The notes: generated by a model from the letters alone, not told the origin. 64,000 bases of DNA from Gammaproteobacteria bacterium (GCA_015709695.1 CP054183.1:248001-312000); one strand, 5' to 3'; positions 43,806 through 53,354 are shown, counted from the first letter of the stretch. Translations and numbers: made by a program.

Positions 43806-46549
43806 GGGGCCTGCGCAGGACAGCCGCCGTTGCCATCGCCGCGGTCGCCGCAGGCGCAGCGCATGCCGACATGAGCCTCGAGCAGGCACTCGCCGTCCAT
43901 GCCTTTCCAGCCCCCCCGGCGACGCCCGCGCAGGTGCTGGTGCGCAATGCCACCGTCTGGACGCAGACCGGCGACGGCATCCTCGAAGGGGCGGACGTGC
44001 TGGTGGAGAACGGCAGGATCAGGGCGGTGGGTCGCGGCCTCAGGGCCGGCGCCGGCGCCCTGGTGGTGGACGGCACCGGGCGCCACCTCACGCCGGGCAT
44101 CATCGACGCCCACAGCCACAGCGCCACGGAGACGATGGACCTCAACGAGGGCGTCAACAGCATCAGCGCCGAGGTGCGCGTGAGCGATGTGCTCGATCCG
44201 CGCTCGCACGAGATCTACCTGCAGCTCGCCGGCGGTGTCACCACCGCCCACGTGCTGCACGGCTCGGCCAATGCCATCGGCGGCCAGAACGCGCTCATCA
44301 AGTACCGCTGGGGCGTGACGCAGCCCGGTGAACTGCTGTTCGGCGGGGCCCCGCCCACCATCAAGTTCGCGCTTGGCGAGAACCCGACGCACGCCGCGTT
44401 CAAGAGCGGCATGCCCGGGCAGAAGCTGCGCTACCCGGCGACGCGCATGGGCGTGGCGGCGCTGCTGCGCGCGAGCTTCGCCGAGGCCGCGCAGTATCGC
44501 GACGAATGGCGCCGCTACGATGCACTGTCGAAGCGCCAGCGCGAGCACACGGTGCCGCCGCGGCGCGACCTGCGCATGGACGCCATCGTCGAGGTCCTGG
44601 ACGGCCGCCGCCAGGTGCACTCGCACAGCTACCGCGCCGACGAGATCCTCATGCTGATGCGCGTGGCGGAGGAGGCGGGCATCCGCATCCGCGCCTTCCA
44701 CCACGTGCTGGAGGGCTACCGCGTGGCCGACGAGCTGGTCGCGCACGGTGCCGGCGCCTCCACCTTCTCCGACTGGTGGGGTTTCAAGGCCGAGGCCTAC
44801 GACGCCATTCCCTACAATGCGGCGCTGATGGCCGAGCGCGGCGTGCTGGTCAGCCTCAATTCCGACAACGCCGACCTCGCGCGCCGGCTGAACCTCGAGG
44901 CCGCGAAGACCATCCACTACGGCGGCGTGGAGCGGCAGCGGGCACTCGACATGGTGACGCTCAACCCCGCGCTCCAGCTCGGCATCGCCGACCGCGTCGG
45001 CTCGATCGCTGCCGGCAAGGACGGCGATTTCGTCGTCTGGAGCGGTGACCCGCTGAGCGTGTACTCGGTGGCCGACCTGACCTTCGTCGATGGCAAGCTG
45101 CGCTTCAGCCGCGAGGCCGACCTGGCGCACCGCGCGGAGGTGGCCGAGGCCCACGCCCGGCTTGCGGCCGAGCTGGGCGCGAAGCCCGCGACCGCGGCGC
45201 CGCCTGCCGGCACGGCGGCCAACCCGCCGGCCCCGGCGGAACGCTACCGCTATGCCGCCGATGCGCCTGCGGACATCGTGGCGATCACCGGCGCCACGGT
45301 GCATACGCTGGAGGGGCCAGCCATCGCCGACGGCGTCGTCGTCTTCTCCGGCGGGCGCATCACCGCGGTCGGCGGACCGGATACCGCGATCCCCGCGGGT
45401 GCCGGGCGCGTGGACGCCACCGGCAAGCACCTCTGGCCGGGGCTCATCCACACCAACAGCGTGCTCGGCATCAGCGAGATCGACTCCGTGCCCGGCACCG
45501 TGGATGTCAGCGAGACCGGCGACATCAACGCCGACGCCGATGTGTCGCCGGCGGTCAACGCCGCGAGCCGTCACTTCCCGGTGGCGCGTTCGGGCGGCAT
45601 CACCCATGCGGTCGTCGTGCCCTCGGGCGGCATCGTCGCCGGCACCACCAGCGTGCTGCGCACCGATGGCTGGACCTGGGAGGAGATGACCGCGGTGCGC
45701 CAGCAGGCGCTGGTGCTGCGCTGGCCGGACCCGGTGCCGCCGCAGTACGCCATCTTCCTCGGCGGCCAGAAGAACCTCGCCGAGCGCAGGAAGGAATCCG
45801 ACGAGCGCATCGCGGAACTGGACAGGCTGCTCGACAGCGCGGCCGCCTATGGGCGCGCCAGGGAGCGCGCCGGGAAATCCGCCAGGCCGCCCGAGTACGA
45901 CCCGCAGCTCGAGGCACTGCTGCCCGTGCTGCGCGGCGAGCGCCCGCTGTGGGCGACGGCGCGCGAGAAGCATGCCATCGAGGCGGCGGTGGGGCTGGCA
46001 GCGAAGCGCGGCCTGCGCCTGGTGATCACCGACGGGCGCGATGCCTACCTCGTCGCCGACCTGCTGGCGAAGCACAAGGTACCGGTGGTCCTGACCAATA
46101 TCGTCGGCGAGCCGCCGCGGGCGGATGACCCCTACGACGTGCTGTATTCCATGCCGGCGAAGCTCGAGGCCGCCGGCGTCACCTTCGCGATCGCCAGCAC
46201 CACGCGCACCGGCGGCTCGGCCAATGCGCGCAACATCACGCTATTCGCCGGCATCGCCGCCGCCCATGGGCTCGATCGCGAGGCGGCCTACCGCTCCATC
46301 ACGCTCTACCCGGCGCGCATCCTCGGCCTGGACAAGGTCCTCGGCTCGATCGCCCCGGGCAAGAGCGCGAGCATGGTGCTGACCGACGGCGACATCCTCG
46401 AGCCGTCGACCAGCATCGAGCAGGTGTGGATCGACGGCCTGCGTCCGTCCATGGACGACGACCAGAAGGCGTTCTACCGCAAGTGGCGTGCGCGGCCGAA
46501 GCCCGCCTCACCGGGTGCGACGGCGAGCGCCACGCCGGTGCGGCGGTAG
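43802..46549 (+). CDS. tandem double amidohydrolase, exported
   Basis: A 915-residue exported protein with two amidohydrolase units. The first (~35-460) has an intact metal site: the HSHS pair in PGIIDAHSHSATE, HSHSYRADE, the His of FHHVLEGYR and the Asp in NSDNADLARR. The second (~485-905) has the family framework (GATVHTLEGPAIADGVVVFSGGRITAVG, LIHTNSVLGISEIDS, ARILGLDKVLGSIAPGKSASMV) but HxH is HTN, so it is probably non-catalytic. Such doubled enzymes occur with TolB-like propellers. It overlaps the upstream gene by 4 bp. The substrate is unknown. Confidence 0.8.
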   Translation: MRGLRRTAAVAIAAVAAGAAHADMSLEQALAVHAFPAPPATPAQVLVRNATVWTQTGDGILEGADVLVENGRIRAVGRGLRAGAGALVVDGTGRHLTPGIIDAHSHSATETMDLNEGVNSISAEVRVSDVLDPRSHEIYLQLAGGVTTAHVLHGSANAIGGQNALIKYRWGVTQPGELLFGGAPPTIKFALGENPTHAAFKSGMPGQKLRYPATRMGVAALLRASFAEAAQYRDEWRRYDALSKRQREHTVPPRRDLRMDAIVEVLDGRRQVHSHSYRADEILMLMRVAEEAGIRIRAFHHVLEGYRVADELVAHGAGASTFSDWWGFKAEAYDAIPYNAALMAERGVLVSLNSDNADLARRLNLEAAKTIHYGGVERQRALDMVTLNPALQLGIADRVGSIAAGKDGDFVVWSGDPLSVYSVADLTFVDGKLRFSREADLAHRAEVAEAHARLAAELGAKPATAAPPAGTAANPPAPAERYRYAADAPADIVAITGATVHTLEGPAIADGVVVFSGGRITAVGGPDTAIPAGAGRVDATGKHLWPGLIHTNSVLGISEIDSVPGTVDVSETGDINADADVSPAVNAASRHFPVARSGGITHAVVVPSGGIVAGTTSVLRTDGWTWEEMTAVRQQALVLRWPDPVPPQYAIFLGGQKNLAERRKESDERIAELDRLLDSAAAYGRARERAGKSARPPEYDPQLEALLPVLRGERPLWATAREKHAIEAAVGLAAKRGLRLVITDGRDAYLVADLLAKHKVPVVLTNIVGEPPRADDPYDVLYSMPAKLEAAGVTFAIASTTRTGGSANARNITLFAGIAAAHGLDREAAYRSITLYPARILGLDKVLGSIAPGKSASMVLTDGDILEPSTSIEQVWIDGLRPSMDDDQKAFYRKWRARPKPASPGATASATPVRR

Positions 46550-46560
46550 GGCGCGGCCGC

Positions 46561-47343
46561 CTACCAGGGCGCCGGCTCGCCGGTGTGGCGGATGAAGGTG
46601 CCGGTCTTCGAGAGATCGTAGCCGTCGATCACCTTGATCACCGCGCTCGCGCTCTGCTGCGGCGTGATCATGATCGGCAGGTCCAGGCCCTTGGTGAAGT
46701 CGTCCTTGACGAAGCCGGGTGACACCAGCCCGACGGTGATGCCCTTCGGCTTGAGGTCGAGGGAGAGCGAACGCATCACCATGTTCAGCGCGGCCTTGCT
46801 GGAGCGGTAGAAGTAACCGCCGCCGCGTGTCTTCACCGAGCCGATCGAGCCCTCGGTGCTGGTGATGTTGATGATCTTCTTCTGCTGGCTGGCCGCGACG
46901 TTCGGCAGGAAGGCTTCCGCCATCTTCAGCGGGCCGATGACGTTGGTGGCGTGCACCTTGTCGTAGGCGGCGTAATTCAGCTGGCCGAAGCTCCCCATCT
47001 CGTCGGCGCCGGATATGCCGGCGTTGTTGAGCAGCACGTCGATCGGCCGGCCCTTGTACCTGGCGGCGAGCGCATCGATGCCGGCGAGGTCGGTGACGTC
47101 GAGGGCCTCCAGCGTGACGTTCGGGTGGCTGCCGGCGATCTCCTTCAGGGCCGCGGAGCTGCCGGGGTTGCGCGCGGTGGCGATGACGTTCCAGCCGCGC
47201 TCCGCGTACTGGCGCGCGAGTTCCAGGCCGATACCGCGGCTGGCACCGGTGATGAGCACGGTCGGGGCATCCGCGGCCTGGGTACCTGCACCGTGCAGGG
47301 CGGTGATGGCCAGGAGTGTCGGCAGGATTTTCGTGCGTGGCAT
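46561..47343 (-). CDS. SDR oxidoreductase with an apparent signal peptide
   Basis: A 260-residue classical SDR: TVLITGASRGIGLELARQYAERG is the NAD(P)-binding loop, NNAG is present, and the catalytic Tyr-x3-Lys is YFYRSSKAALNMVMRSL. An N-terminal MPRTKILPTLLAITALHGAGTQAADA precedes the Rossmann fold and looks like a cleavable signal peptide, which is odd for an NAD(P)-using enzyme. The shorter cytoplasmic start (after the Ala-rich end) cannot be excluded. Follows the DUF917 gene (19 bp) on the same strand, so probably the same mRNA. Confidence 0.75.
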   Translation of the reverse strand: MPRTKILPTLLAITALHGAGTQAADAPTVLITGASRGIGLELARQYAERGWNVIATARNPGSSAALKEIAGSHPNVTLEALDVTDLAGIDALAARYKGRPIDVLLNNAGISGADEMGSFGQLNYAAYDKVHATNVIGPLKMAEAFLPNVAASQQKKIINITSTEGSIGSVKTRGGGYFYRSSKAALNMVMRSLSLDLKPKGITVGLVSPGFVKDDFTKGLDLPIMITPQQSASAVIKVIDGYDLSKTGTFIRHTGEPAPW

Positions 47344-47361
47344 GAGCAGGGTTCCTTGTTG

Positions 47362-48576
47362 TCAGCGTGGGCGGTTCGCGTGCAGCTGTTCGAGGGGCAC
47401 GTAGTCGAAGCCGAAATGCCGCGGCCCGAGCAGGGCGATGGCTGCCGGTGTGCGCCACATCGCGTGTGCGGGGAAGCCGACCAGCACCACATCCGCACCC
47501 GGGTCGTAGCCACCGAGCTTCGGCGACAGCATCGCCTCGCCGGTTGCCGGATCAAGCGGTGCAATGAGATCGGGTGACATGGCATCAGGCCGGTCGTCGA
47601 ACCAGCCGACGATATTCTCGTTCTTGACCCAGAGACGATAGCGGTGGCCCTGGAACGTGCCGCTGCCCTGGATTTCCACGTCCCACCAGTCGAAGCCGCG
47701 ATCCTCGCGGTTCACGGCCCGGGTGACGTTGCCGCGGAACAGGTACAGGCCATGCGTCACCCCGAGCAGGGCGGCGACGGGATCGGCGCCGCGCGCACGG
47801 GCTTCACGCACGCTGCGGCCCATGAGGATCTCCCGCGACAGGACGCCAGGGATCAGGGCGCGCTTCGCGTCCCGGCCCGCCATGACCGTGCTGGCGGTGA
47901 TGACGCTGCCGGCACTGCCGACCGCCATGCTCCGGCCGATGTCCTCGAGCCGCGCTGCGTCGATCGCCTTCTCCACGAGGACGACATCACCCCACAGGCT
48001 TACCAGCGCGGCCGGCGTCGCCGTGACACCGTTGACGTAGGCCACCGACTGCGCCAATTCCGGCACCGCGCGGCCCGTGGGGCAGGCATCGACCACCGGC
48101 AGGCCTGCCGCCATGGCTGCCTGGAACGCCGCGGCGGTGGCCTCCGCGGCCTCCGCGCGCACCACCGCATCGAGCCGGTGGCCGGTCTGTCGCTCGAGGG
48201 CTTCCATGGCGAGGCGCATGCCATCGGTTGCCGGCACCACGGGGGTACCCTGCTGCTTCATGCGCTCGGCGACATGGGTCCAGGCACCGCCACCACCGAT
48301 TCGGCCGCCGGCTTCGGCGAGCGTCCAGTCGTCCGGCACGTCTTCCAGGGCGATGAGGCGGAACGGCTTGCCCTCGGCGAGCAGCTTGCGTACCGCGCCC
48401 TCGATGAATGGCGCGACCGGCTTGACCCGGCCACGTGTACCGTCGATGGCCGCGCCGGCCATGAGGTCCCACACTTCCTGTTCGCTCAGGGTGCGGATCG
48501 GCGGCGCTGCAGCAGCAGGCAGCGAGGCGCAGGCGAGCACGAGGCCTGCCAGCCATGGTGCCGTGGCGCTGCGCAT
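47362..48576 (-). CDS. DUF917 family protein with signal peptide
   Basis: A 404-residue protein related to the DUF917 (S-methyl thiohydantoin desulfurase-like) family: VAPFIEGAVRKLLAEGKPF, GGRIGGGGAWTHVAERMKQ, ATDGMRLAMEALERQTG, and AACPTGRAVPELAQ (VDACPTGRA) match its conserved blocks, plus GWFDDRPDAMSPDLI. A signal peptide (MRSATAPWLAGLVLACASLPAAAAPP) is clearly present, whereas cytoplasmic location is usual. Together with the exported SDR downstream it could act on a periplasmic substrate. The start has a wide intergenic space upstream (divergent from the GST at 48686). Confidence 0.7.
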   Translation of the reverse strand: MRSATAPWLAGLVLACASLPAAAAPPIRTLSEQEVWDLMAGAAIDGTRGRVKPVAPFIEGAVRKLLAEGKPFRLIALEDVPDDWTLAEAGGRIGGGGAWTHVAERMKQQGTPVVPATDGMRLAMEALERQTGHRLDAVVRAEAAEATAAAFQAAMAAGLPVVDACPTGRAVPELAQSVAYVNGVTATPAALVSLWGDVVLVEKAIDAARLEDIGRSMAVGSAGSVITASTVMAGRDAKRALIPGVLSREILMGRSVREARARGADPVAALLGVTHGLYLFRGNVTRAVNREDRGFDWWDVEIQGSGTFQGHRYRLWVKNENIVGWFDDRPDAMSPDLIAPLDPATGEAMLSPKLGGYDPGADVVLVGFPAHAMWRTPAAIALLGPRHFGFDYVPLEQLHANRPR

Positions 48577-48685
48577 GAGCCTGCCTCCCCTTGCATCCGG
48601 TCGCCGGCGCCGAGTATATCCCGGCGTGACCTTGCCGGTGGCTGCGGTGTAATGTGCGCTGGCAACGACTCTCCCGGAAGATTCC

Positions 48686-49327
48686 GTGCTGATCTACGAC
48701 GCCCACAGTCCCGCCCCCCGCTGCCTGCGCATGTTCCTGCTGGAGAAGCGGCTGCGCCTGCCGGCGGTGACGATCGACGTGATGACGGGCGAGAACCGCG
48801 CGCCGGATTTCCTCGCGGTCAATGCCGCCGGCCAGACCCCGGCGCTGCGCCTGGACGATGGCAGCACGCTGGCGGAGGCGGTGGCGATCGCCGAGTACCT
48901 CGAGGAGCTGCATCCCGCGCCGGCGCTGATCGGCAGCACGGCCGCGGAGCGTGGCCTGACGCGGCAGTGGTGGCGCCGGGTGGAACTCAACATCACCGAG
49001 TTCATCCACAACGCCTACCACTACGGCGAGGGGCTGGCGCGCTTCCAGCCGCGCATCCCGGTGGTGCCGGAGGCGGCAGCCGGCCTGAAGCGGGTGGCAC
49101 AGGACCGTCTTTGCTGGCTGGATGGCCTGTTCGGTGCCGGCCCCTATCTCTGCGGCGAGCGTTTCAGCGCCGCCGACATCTGGCTGTACGTCTGGCTGGA
49201 CTTCGGCCTTGCGGTGAACCAGCCCTTCGACCGCGGGCTGCCGCGGATCGGCCCCTGGTTCGAGCGCGTGGCCGCGCGACCCAGCGCGGCCGCCAGCCGT
49301 GAGCTCCTGCGATCGCAGCTGACCTGA
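48686..49327 (+). CDS. glutathione S-transferase-like protein
   Basis: A 213-residue GST. The N-terminal thioredoxin domain starts MLIYDAHSPAPRCLRMFLLEKRL with Ser/Cys-type active site region and has NAAGQTPALRLDDGSTLAEAVAIAEYLEELHP (cis-Pro and GSH-binding SxE-type element); the helical domain includes GERFSAADIWLYVWLDF. GTG 48686 is the only start before the conserved beta strand. Paralogue of the gene at 32280 but not closely alike. Role in detoxification presumed. Confidence 0.88.
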   Translation: MLIYDAHSPAPRCLRMFLLEKRLRLPAVTIDVMTGENRAPDFLAVNAAGQTPALRLDDGSTLAEAVAIAEYLEELHPAPALIGSTAAERGLTRQWWRRVELNITEFIHNAYHYGEGLARFQPRIPVVPEAAAGLKRVAQDRLCWLDGLFGAGPYLCGERFSAADIWLYVWLDFGLAVNQPFDRGLPRIGPWFERVAARPSAAASRELLRSQLT

Positions 49328-49386
49328 ATCAACCACCGCCGCGCGCCGCGCGGCGACACTGTACGCAGCGCAACCGGAGCCCCATC

Positions 49387-50337
49387 ATGGCAACCCGCTA
49401 CACCGGCCTTTCGGCCAGCATCCTCGACGCCGTCGGCGACACGCCGCTCCTGGAGATCGACGGCGTTTTCGCCAAGTGCGAGTTCCTCAACCCATCGGGC
49501 TCGATCAAGGCGCGGATCGCCAAATACATCATCGAGCGGGCGGAGGAGACCGGCGCCATCAAGCCCGGCGACACCATTGTCGAGGCCACCAGCGGCAACA
49601 CCGGCAATGCCTTCGCGATGGTGGCCGCGGTGAAGGGCTACCGCATGATCGTGGTGATGCCCGAGGGGCTGTCCAGCGAGCGCGTGGCCATCTCGCGCGC
49701 CTATGGCGCCGAGGTCCTGTTCTGCGGCACCTTCCACGTCAACGATGCGCTGGAGCGGGCGCGGCAGCTCGGCCGCCAGCCGGGGTTCTTCTTTCCCGGC
49801 CAGTTCGAGTCGGAATGGAATGTCGACGAGAACCGCGAGATCCTCGGCCCGGAGATCCTCGCCCAGCTGCCGGACGGCCGGGTGCCGGATGCCTTCGTGC
49901 ACGGTGTCGGCACCGGTGGCACCCTGGTCGGTGTCGGCCAGGCCTTCCGCAGGGTGAATCCGTCGGTGCGCCTGTTCGCGATGGAGCCGGCGGAATCGCG
50001 CACGATCCTCTGCGGCGAGGTGGCGCTGCACCAGATCGAGGGCATCTCCGACGGTTTCGTGCCGGGAATCTTCGCCCACCACCGCGACCTCATCAACGAC
50101 ACGCTCGGCGTGTCGAGCAGCGATGCCGTGGCGGAGATGCGCAAGCTGGCGCGCACGCGCGGCCTGTTCTGCGGCCCGAGCTCCGGCGCGCACCTGCTGG
50201 CGGCGCGGCGCATCCGCGAGCGCTTCCCGCAGCTGAAGACCGTGGTGACGATCCTCGACGACAAGGGCGAGAAGTACCTGCACGACTTCTTCATGCACCC
50301 GGCGCCCGGCGCGGACAGCCCGGTGCCGTTCCACTAG
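49387..50337 (+). CDS. cysteine synthase-like PLP enzyme
   Basis: A 316-residue fold-type II PLP protein of the OASS/cystathionine beta-synthase family. The Schiff-base Lys is in LNPSGSIKARIAKYII (near residue 40), the Asn loop SGNTGNAFAM, the phosphate-binding loop GVGTGGTLVG, and PSSGAHLLAA supply the cofactor pocket. It makes cysteine from O-acetylserine or acts on a related substrate. ATG 49387. The substitution of the usual GNPSGSVKDRPA by PSGSIKARIAKYI is modest. Follows GST in the same direction. Confidence 0.85.
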   Translation: MATRYTGLSASILDAVGDTPLLEIDGVFAKCEFLNPSGSIKARIAKYIIERAEETGAIKPGDTIVEATSGNTGNAFAMVAAVKGYRMIVVMPEGLSSERVAISRAYGAEVLFCGTFHVNDALERARQLGRQPGFFFPGQFESEWNVDENREILGPEILAQLPDGRVPDAFVHGVGTGGTLVGVGQAFRRVNPSVRLFAMEPAESRTILCGEVALHQIEGISDGFVPGIFAHHRDLINDTLGVSSSDAVAEMRKLARTRGLFCGPSSGAHLLAARRIRERFPQLKTVVTILDDKGEKYLHDFFMHPAPGADSPVPFH

Positions 50338-50344
50338 CGGCGGG

Positions 50345-51385
50345 TCAGCCGCCGGGTGCCTGGCCGCCGAATACCCGGTCCAGGAAGTCGTAGGCGAGGC
50401 GCCAGGCCTCGTCCATCTGCGGGCGCGGATAGCCGTGCTGGCCATCGTGGATGACGTGGAAGCTGAAGTTCTTCCGGCCCGCCTTCTCCAGGGCCTCGGC
50501 CATCCAGGCGGATTCCCGGATGCTGACGATCGCGTCCTTGTCGCCATGCAGGATCAGCAGCGGCGGACCGCTGGCCGTCGCCAGGTAGCGGGGTGAGCGG
50601 GCGCGGTAGAGTTCGGGCGCCTCGTCGATGCTCCTGCCGACCATGCGCGCGAAGACCTCGCGGTCACCGGGCTCGGCATTGGGGTTCTCGCCCGGGCTGG
50701 CCGTGAGCCGCCAGACGAGGTCCGTTGGCCCGAAGAAATCCACGCCTGCCGCAAACCGCTCCGGTGCCCGCGCCAGGGCCATCAAGGTGTTGTAGCCCCC
50801 GTGGCTCTCGCCGATGATGGCGATGCGCTGCGCGTCCACGCCGGGCATGGCGGCAAGGAAATCGCGGGCGGCCAGCATGTCGTCGATTTCCCTGCCGCCG
50901 TAGTCCGCCGCGTCGTGGAACTCCATGGTGTAGCCCGAGCTGCTGCGATAGTCGGGGGCGAGCACGACGTAGCCGCGCCGCACGAACTCCGCGAGGCGCG
51001 GCACCATGCGCGAGCGGAATTGCCCGTGCTGGCCACCATGGGCATAGATGACGGCGGGCACCTTGCCGGCCGGCATGGCCAGCGGCTTGAAGAGGTAGGC
51101 GGGAATCCGCAGGCCGTCCGTGCTCGCATAGTCGAGCTTGCGGTAATCGAGCACGCCCCTGGCGGCGAGTTCGACCTGCAGGTCATCGATCTGCTTCAGC
51201 AGACGGCCCTTCTCCCATCGCTCGGCGTCCTGCTGCTGCGCCCAGAGCCGCTTGAGCTCGGCCGGATCATCGGTTGCCGGGACGGGCGCCGCGACGGGCT
51301 CCGGCGCGGGCTGGCCGCCCGCGGGCAGCACGACCCAGGTTGACACCGCCAGCAGCGTGCCGGCGGCGAGTGCCTTGCTGCGCAT
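50345..51385 (-). CDS. S9-type alpha/beta hydrolase, exported
   Basis: A 346-residue hydrolase with a signal helix (MRSKALAAGTLLAVSTWVVLPAGGQP). The catalytic domain shows YAHGGQHGQFRSR (oxyanion region), APDYRSSSGYTMEFH, the nucleophile in GESHGGYNTLM, Asp in LHGDKDAIVS and His in DGQHGYPRP, typical of prolyl-oligopeptidase/dipeptidyl peptidase IV-like hydrolases. It is likely to be a periplasmic peptidase or esterase. ATG 51385 is preferred to the longer start because only this gives the signal peptide. Confidence 0.85.
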   Translation of the reverse strand: MRSKALAAGTLLAVSTWVVLPAGGQPAPEPVAAPVPATDDPAELKRLWAQQQDAERWEKGRLLKQIDDLQVELAARGVLDYRKLDYASTDGLRIPAYLFKPLAMPAGKVPAVIYAHGGQHGQFRSRMVPRLAEFVRRGYVVLAPDYRSSSGYTMEFHDAADYGGREIDDMLAARDFLAAMPGVDAQRIAIIGESHGGYNTLMALARAPERFAAGVDFFGPTDLVWRLTASPGENPNAEPGDREVFARMVGRSIDEAPELYRARSPRYLATASGPPLLILHGDKDAIVSIRESAWMAEALEKAGRKNFSFHVIHDGQHGYPRPQMDEAWRLAYDFLDRVFGGQAPGG

Positions 51386-51401
51386 GACGGGCGTCCCGGG
51401 C

Positions 51402-51806
51402 TCAGTCGCCCTGTTGCTCGCTTTCCTGCGCCGCCGCACCGCTTCCCTGGCTGCGCGGCCTGGCCTGGTGGCGCTTGGTCTTGCCATGGCGCTTGCCGGC
51501 ATATTCCTCGAGCTGGCGCCGTGCCGCGCGGAAGGCATCGCTCACGGCGACATAGGGGTCTTCATGGCGCGGGTCGCGCTCCGGGTTGCGGGTCACGACG
51601 AGTTCTTCTCCCGGCACGACCAGCCGGATATGCACGGTGAACAGGTTGCCCTGCCGGTGATGCTGGTGGCGCGATTCCAGGCTGACCTGGCAACCGATCA
51701 GGCCATCGTAGAACTGCTCGAGCTTCTGTACGTGCTCGCGGATGGTGAATTCCATCGCCGCTGAAGGATCGGTGCCGTGAAACCTGACTTGCAGGGCCGT
51801 CTGCAT
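51402..51806 (-). CDS. ribosome hibernation promoting factor (HPF/RaiA-like)
   Basis: A 134-residue protein of the short HPF/YfiA family: LQVRFHGTDPSAAMEFTIREHVQKLEQFYDGLIGCQVSLES and FTVHIRLVVPGEELVVTRNP form the beta-alpha-beta fold, and YVAVSDAFRAARRQLEEYAGKRHGKTKRHQ the second helix. A Gln/Glu/Ser-rich tail ends the protein. It would bind the ribosomal decoding centre and promote inactive dimers or 70S in stress. It shares the minus strand with the hydrolase downstream. Confidence 0.88.
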   Translation of the reverse strand: MQTALQVRFHGTDPSAAMEFTIREHVQKLEQFYDGLIGCQVSLESRHQHHRQGNLFTVHIRLVVPGEELVVTRNPERDPRHEDPYVAVSDAFRAARRQLEEYAGKRHGKTKRHQARPRSQGSGAAAQESEQQGD

Positions 51807-51915
51807 GGGGGCCTCCTTCTTGCTGTCACATGCGCTGAACCATTGCCTTCCTTATAGCTCCGGCAGCCGTTGCGCGTCCATCTGCCAGGGCACGCAAACC
51901 GGAGCTGCCGGTACG

Positions 51916-52851
51916 TCACCCGCCGGGGGAGCTGGCCCTGGCATCGAGCCAGGCGCGCACGTCGCGCCCGGTCGCCTCACCGGCTTCCTCGACGGCCATG
52001 TGGCCGACGCCGGGGTATTCGATGAATTTCACCGCAGGTGCGTTCCCCAGAAGCTGCAGGAACTGCTGCGCCTGGCGGATCGGCGCCGTGGAATCGGCTT
52101 CGCCCCAGAGCAGCAGGACGGGTGCGCGGATGCTGCGGATGACGGCCTCGACATCGCCGGCCCGGTATTGCGACAGGCGGTCCAGCTGGGCCTGCCGCTG
52201 GCCCTCCCGCATCCACAGGTCGTACCAGCGGTCGATCAGCCCATCGCTGACCTTCGAGGGATCGCCGAAGCCGCTCCTCAGCATGGCGGCCGGCAGCGCC
52301 CTGGGCAGGATGTACTCCAGCAGGTAGGCGGCCTTGGGCACACCGCCCTGGCGCGTCATCTCCCTGCCCTCCAGCGTTCCCGGATTCAACAGAATGAGTC
52401 CGGTCACCCGCTCGGGATGCGCTGCAGCGTAATGAATGGCGACCGTGCCGCCCAGCGACGTGCCGCCGATGCTGAAACGCCGCAGGCCCAGTGCATCGAT
52501 GAGTCGCGCCGTCAGGGCCAGCGTGCGTTCCTGGCTGTAGTCGCCGGTCGGATCCGGGCCGGTCAGGCCGTGGCTCGTCAGGTCGAAGCGCACCACCCGG
52601 TAGTGATCCTCGAGCGCGGCCACCCAGGGATCCCAGTCGATCAGGCTGGAGAAGTTGCCGTGGATCAGCACCACGGCAGGGCCGCTGCCCTGGTCGCGGT
52701 AGTGGATGCGGACGCCATCGATGTGGATGAACTTCGACGCCGGGCTGGTGTAGCGGGCCTCCAGCGTGGCGGCAGGAATGTCGCGGTAGGCCCACAGGGC
52801 CGTGGCCAGGGCGGCGACAGCGAGGGCCAGGATGGCTGCCAGGACTTTCAT
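51916..52851 (-). CDS. alpha/beta fold hydrolase
   Basis: A 311-residue hydrolase with an N-terminal membrane anchor (MKVLAAILALAVAALATALWAY). The fold has VVLIHGNFSSLIDWD, RFDLTSHGLTGPD, the nucleophile in IGGTSLGGTVAIHYAAAHPERV, Asp in LLWGEADSTAP, and His in GVGHMAVEE. It is close to epoxide hydrolase/haloalkane dehalogenase-type proteins, but GTSLGG is not diagnostic of one. ATG 52851 has an anchor; longer starts reach into the intergenic region. Cytoplasmic side or periplasm not settled. Confidence 0.85.
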   Translation of the reverse strand: MKVLAAILALAVAALATALWAYRDIPAATLEARYTSPASKFIHIDGVRIHYRDQGSGPAVVLIHGNFSSLIDWDPWVAALEDHYRVVRFDLTSHGLTGPDPTGDYSQERTLALTARLIDALGLRRFSIGGTSLGGTVAIHYAAAHPERVTGLILLNPGTLEGREMTRQGGVPKAAYLLEYILPRALPAAMLRSGFGDPSKVSDGLIDRWYDLWMREGQRQAQLDRLSQYRAGDVEAVIRSIRAPVLLLWGEADSTAPIRQAQQFLQLLGNAPAVKFIEYPGVGHMAVEEAGEATGRDVRAWLDARASSPGG

Positions 52852-53055
52852 GCGTTCGGGAGCGTGCTCCTCGGTGGTTGGGTCCAGTCTATGCCGCAAG
52901 CCTGCCCGGCCGCCATGCACGACGTCCGCCACCGGCATGGCGCGGCCCTCGCGCCATTTGACCACGGCAGCGCAAAAGCATACCGTGGCGCCCGGCGCAT
53001 CGGCGGCTGCCTGCCGCGGCGCGCCGGACTATCAATAACCTGGAGTGTTCATTAA

Positions 53056-53259
53056 GTGGCTACCGGTACTGTGAAGTGGTTCAACGCCCAGAAGGGCTTC
53101 GGTTTCATCCAGCCGTCGGACGGCTCGAAGGATGTGTTCGTGCATATCAGCGCCGTGCAGGCTGCTGGCCTGGCGACGCTCAACGAGGGCCAGAAGGTCA
53201 GCTTCGACGTCCTGACGGAGCGGGGCAAGCCCGCAGCAGGCAACCTGAAGGCTGCCTGA
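53056..53259 (+). CDS. cold-shock protein CspA family
   Basis: A 67-residue cold-shock domain protein, starting GTG 53056: [29 protein letters not shown] contains RNP1 (KGFGFI) and RNP2 (VFVHI), then [19 protein letters not shown]. It melts mRNA secondary structure. The Shine-Dalgarno GGAG lies 11 nt before the start, and the ~200-nt upstream gap may hold a structured leader as in cspA genes. Usually ATG starts are reported; GTG is used here. Confidence 0.95.
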   Translation: MATGTVKWFNAQKGFGFIQPSDGSKDVFVHISAVQAAGLATLNEGQKVSFDVLTERGKPAAGNLKAA

Positions 53260-53354
53260 GGTTTCGCAGCGGCGTGCGCCAGCGCGCCGCATCGGGACTT
53301 CGAACCCTGGCCAGGGAAGTTGTGCGAACAACCCCTGACAGGGGCAGATGAATG

